5,905 nucleotides of DNA from Flavobacteriaceae bacterium UBA2765 (lineage in GTDB: Bacteria > Bacteroidota > Bacteroidia > Flavobacteriales > Flavobacteriaceae), in contig DEIV01000068.1 in NCBI GenBank assembly GCA_002352665.1, positions 1-5,905 on the forward strand, written 5' to 3'. The notes beneath the pieces are model-generated. The model saw only the letters and a program-made list of their open reading frames with translations. It ran no database searches and was not told where the DNA came from. Positions 5,181-5,905 of the stretch are shown here, piece after piece. The position numbers and the translations under genes were made by a program. How positions within the stretch are numbered: position 1 is the stretch's first letter; each line of letters opens with the position of its first letter.

Positions 5181-5810
5181 ATGAGAAATTTAGTATTAAC
5201 CGTACTAACCCTTACCTTAACAACCACATTTTTATTTGCCCAAAATATCGACTTTGGAGTAAAAGCCGGATTAAATTATAACTTTGGAGGAGATCTAAAG
5301 GAGTTTATTGATGATGTAGGCACCAATGGTGAAGACATTATTACCGGTGCTGACAACAAAGCAGGTTATCATGTTGGTTTTTGGATGAAAGCTCATTTTT
5401 TAGGTCTATATCTTAGACCGGAAGTGATCTACACTGAATTGAATAACACTTATGTTAGTCAGAGTAGTTTATCTACCGATTTTAAGACAAAAAAATTGGA
5501 TATTCCTATATTGATAGGTACTAAAATTATTGGACCGGTACATTTTTATGCAGGACCGTCATTGCAGTATATTTTAAAATCTGATTTTAGCAGGTCCGAA
5601 ATTGAAAATATAGATACTAAAGATTTTACGGTTGGCTTACAAATTGGAACAGGCGTAGAATTAGGTAGATTAGGAATTGATGTGAGATGGGAAAAAGGTT
5701 TCTCTAATGATTTAGATGGAAAATTTTTAACTACAGATATAAATGTAGACAATAGGCCTAATCAGATTGTATTTGGTCTTTCCTATAGATTTAATGATAG
5801 AAGACGTTAG
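5181..5810 (+). CDS. Outer-membrane beta-barrel protein, PorT/porin-family type (second tandem paralog)
   Basis: The product has 209 residues with a signal peptide (1-20, cleavage after FA before Q21). It aligns along its length with the preceding gene product: GVKAGLNYNFGGDL (26-39), GYHVGFW (62-68), LYLRPEVIY (76-84), TDFKTKKLDIPILIG (99-113), GPVHFYAGPSLQYIL (118-132), DFS (135-137) and GRLGIDVRWEKGFS (162-175). This indicates a local duplication followed by strong divergence; the loop after residue 40 differs most. The last barrel strand appears to end at F204 (SYRF), but five more residues, NDRRR, follow, the final RR and stop being encoded by a short repeat. The 145-bp gap upstream holds GACTTTTG (5135-5142), one base from the -7 consensus, about 40 bases before the ATG. 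It also holds two TTGCATA copies (5083-5089 and 5121-5127). Function is unassigned; a strong terminator follows. Confidence 0.85.
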   Translation: MRNLVLTVLTLTLTTTFLFAQNIDFGVKAGLNYNFGGDLKEFIDDVGTNGEDIITGADNKAGYHVGFWMKAHFLGLYLRPEVIYTELNNTYVSQSSLSTDFKTKKLDIPILIGTKIIGPVHFYAGPSLQYILKSDFSRSEIENIDTKDFTVGLQIGTGVELGRLGIDVRWEKGFSNDLDGKFLTTDINVDNRPNQIVFGLSYRFNDRRR

Positions 5811-5824
5811 GTATTAGACGTTAG
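5802..5824 (+). repeat. Short heptamer repeat overlapping the stop codon of the second barrel gene
   Basis: The bases divide into 7-bp units: AGACGTT (5802-5808), AGGTATT (5809-5815), AGACGTT (5816-5822), then AG. The 9-mer AGACGTTAG therefore occurs twice, 14 bp apart. The first copy encodes Arg-Arg-stop of the upstream protein. This looks like a degenerate remnant of a heptamer tandem repeat. The repeat is directly visible; its origin is inference. Confidence 0.5.
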
Positions 5825-5830
5825 AAAAAT

Positions 5831-5868
5831 AAAATCCTCAATCTGTACATACCAGATTGAGGATTTTT
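5831..5868. terminator. Intrinsic terminator after the second barrel gene, potentially bidirectional
   Basis: The left arm at 5831-5845 (AAAATCCTCAATCTG) and the right arm at 5853-5867 (CAGATTGAGGATTTT) are perfect 15-bp reverse complements around the 7-nt loop TACATAC. The stem ends in T-rich sequence on the plus strand (5864-5868), and A-rich sequence at 5825-5834 gives a T-rich tail on the minus strand. It begins 20 bases after the stop codon. The two-sided tail suits a terminator shared by convergent genes. Confidence 0.92.
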
Positions 5869-5905
5869 ATTTACAATTATTAAGGCACTTTCATAAGTAA
5901 ATAAA

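Noticed and set aside
5546..5752. 68-codon minus-strand open frame inside the second barrel gene
   Set aside because: It is a shadow of a gene with a signal peptide and a clear paralog next door.
1..5905. CRISPR array, transposon, toxin-antitoxin or defence system
   Set aside because: No regularly spaced direct repeats, transposase motifs, paired small ORFs or defence domains are visible; all sizeable ORFs are assigned to housekeeping or envelope families.

Overview
The window looks like chromosomal DNA from a member of the Bacteroidota, most likely a marine-type Flavobacteriaceae. The DNA is strongly AT-rich. Start codons are preceded by A/T-rich leaders with no clear Shine-Dalgarno. Several genes have candidate TAnnTTTG-type -7 promoter elements. 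The proteins are of flavobacterial character: signal peptides cleaved just before Gln, small PorT-like outer-membrane barrels, a stand-alone transketolase C-terminal half, and a UbiA-type prenyltransferase of the archaeal-lipid kind.

Layout. Bases 1-417 (minus strand) are the 5' part of an OmpW-family outer-membrane barrel gene that runs off the left edge. Bases 418-812 are a 395-bp divergent intergenic region with no credible gene but with several inverted repeats and five TGACA/TGTCA pentamers. These probably include the control regions of both ompW and the small heat-shock gene hsp20 (813-1256, plus). A strong intrinsic terminator (1266-1297) closes hsp20. A second unit follows on the plus strand: smpB (1373-1849), a UbiA prenyltransferase (1846-2778) and a Maf nucleotide pyrophosphatase (2765-3346). 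These genes overlap by 4 and 14 bases, so they are almost certainly one translationally coupled operon. After a 59-bp gap with a candidate promoter comes the C-terminal (Pyr plus C domain) half of a split transketolase (3406-4359), without its N-terminal partner. The right end holds two tandem paralogous outer-membrane beta-barrel genes (4415-5035 and 5181-5810), closed by a perfect 15-bp-arm terminator that could work in both directions (5831-5868).

How the genes work together. Most are housekeeping or envelope functions: protein quality control (Hsp20 holdase; SmpB, the tmRNA partner in ribosome rescue), isoprenoid-ether lipid or quinone-type prenyl transfer, nucleotide-pool cleaning, pentose-phosphate metabolism, and surface barrels. 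I see no defence system, mobile element, CRISPR array, tRNA or rRNA, and no evidence of an undescribed multi-gene system. The points most worth a second look are the regularly spaced TGACA motifs upstream of hsp20, the repeated AATTATCA/TGATAATT palindromes behind ompW, and a small heptamer repeat that encodes the very C-terminus of the last barrel protein.
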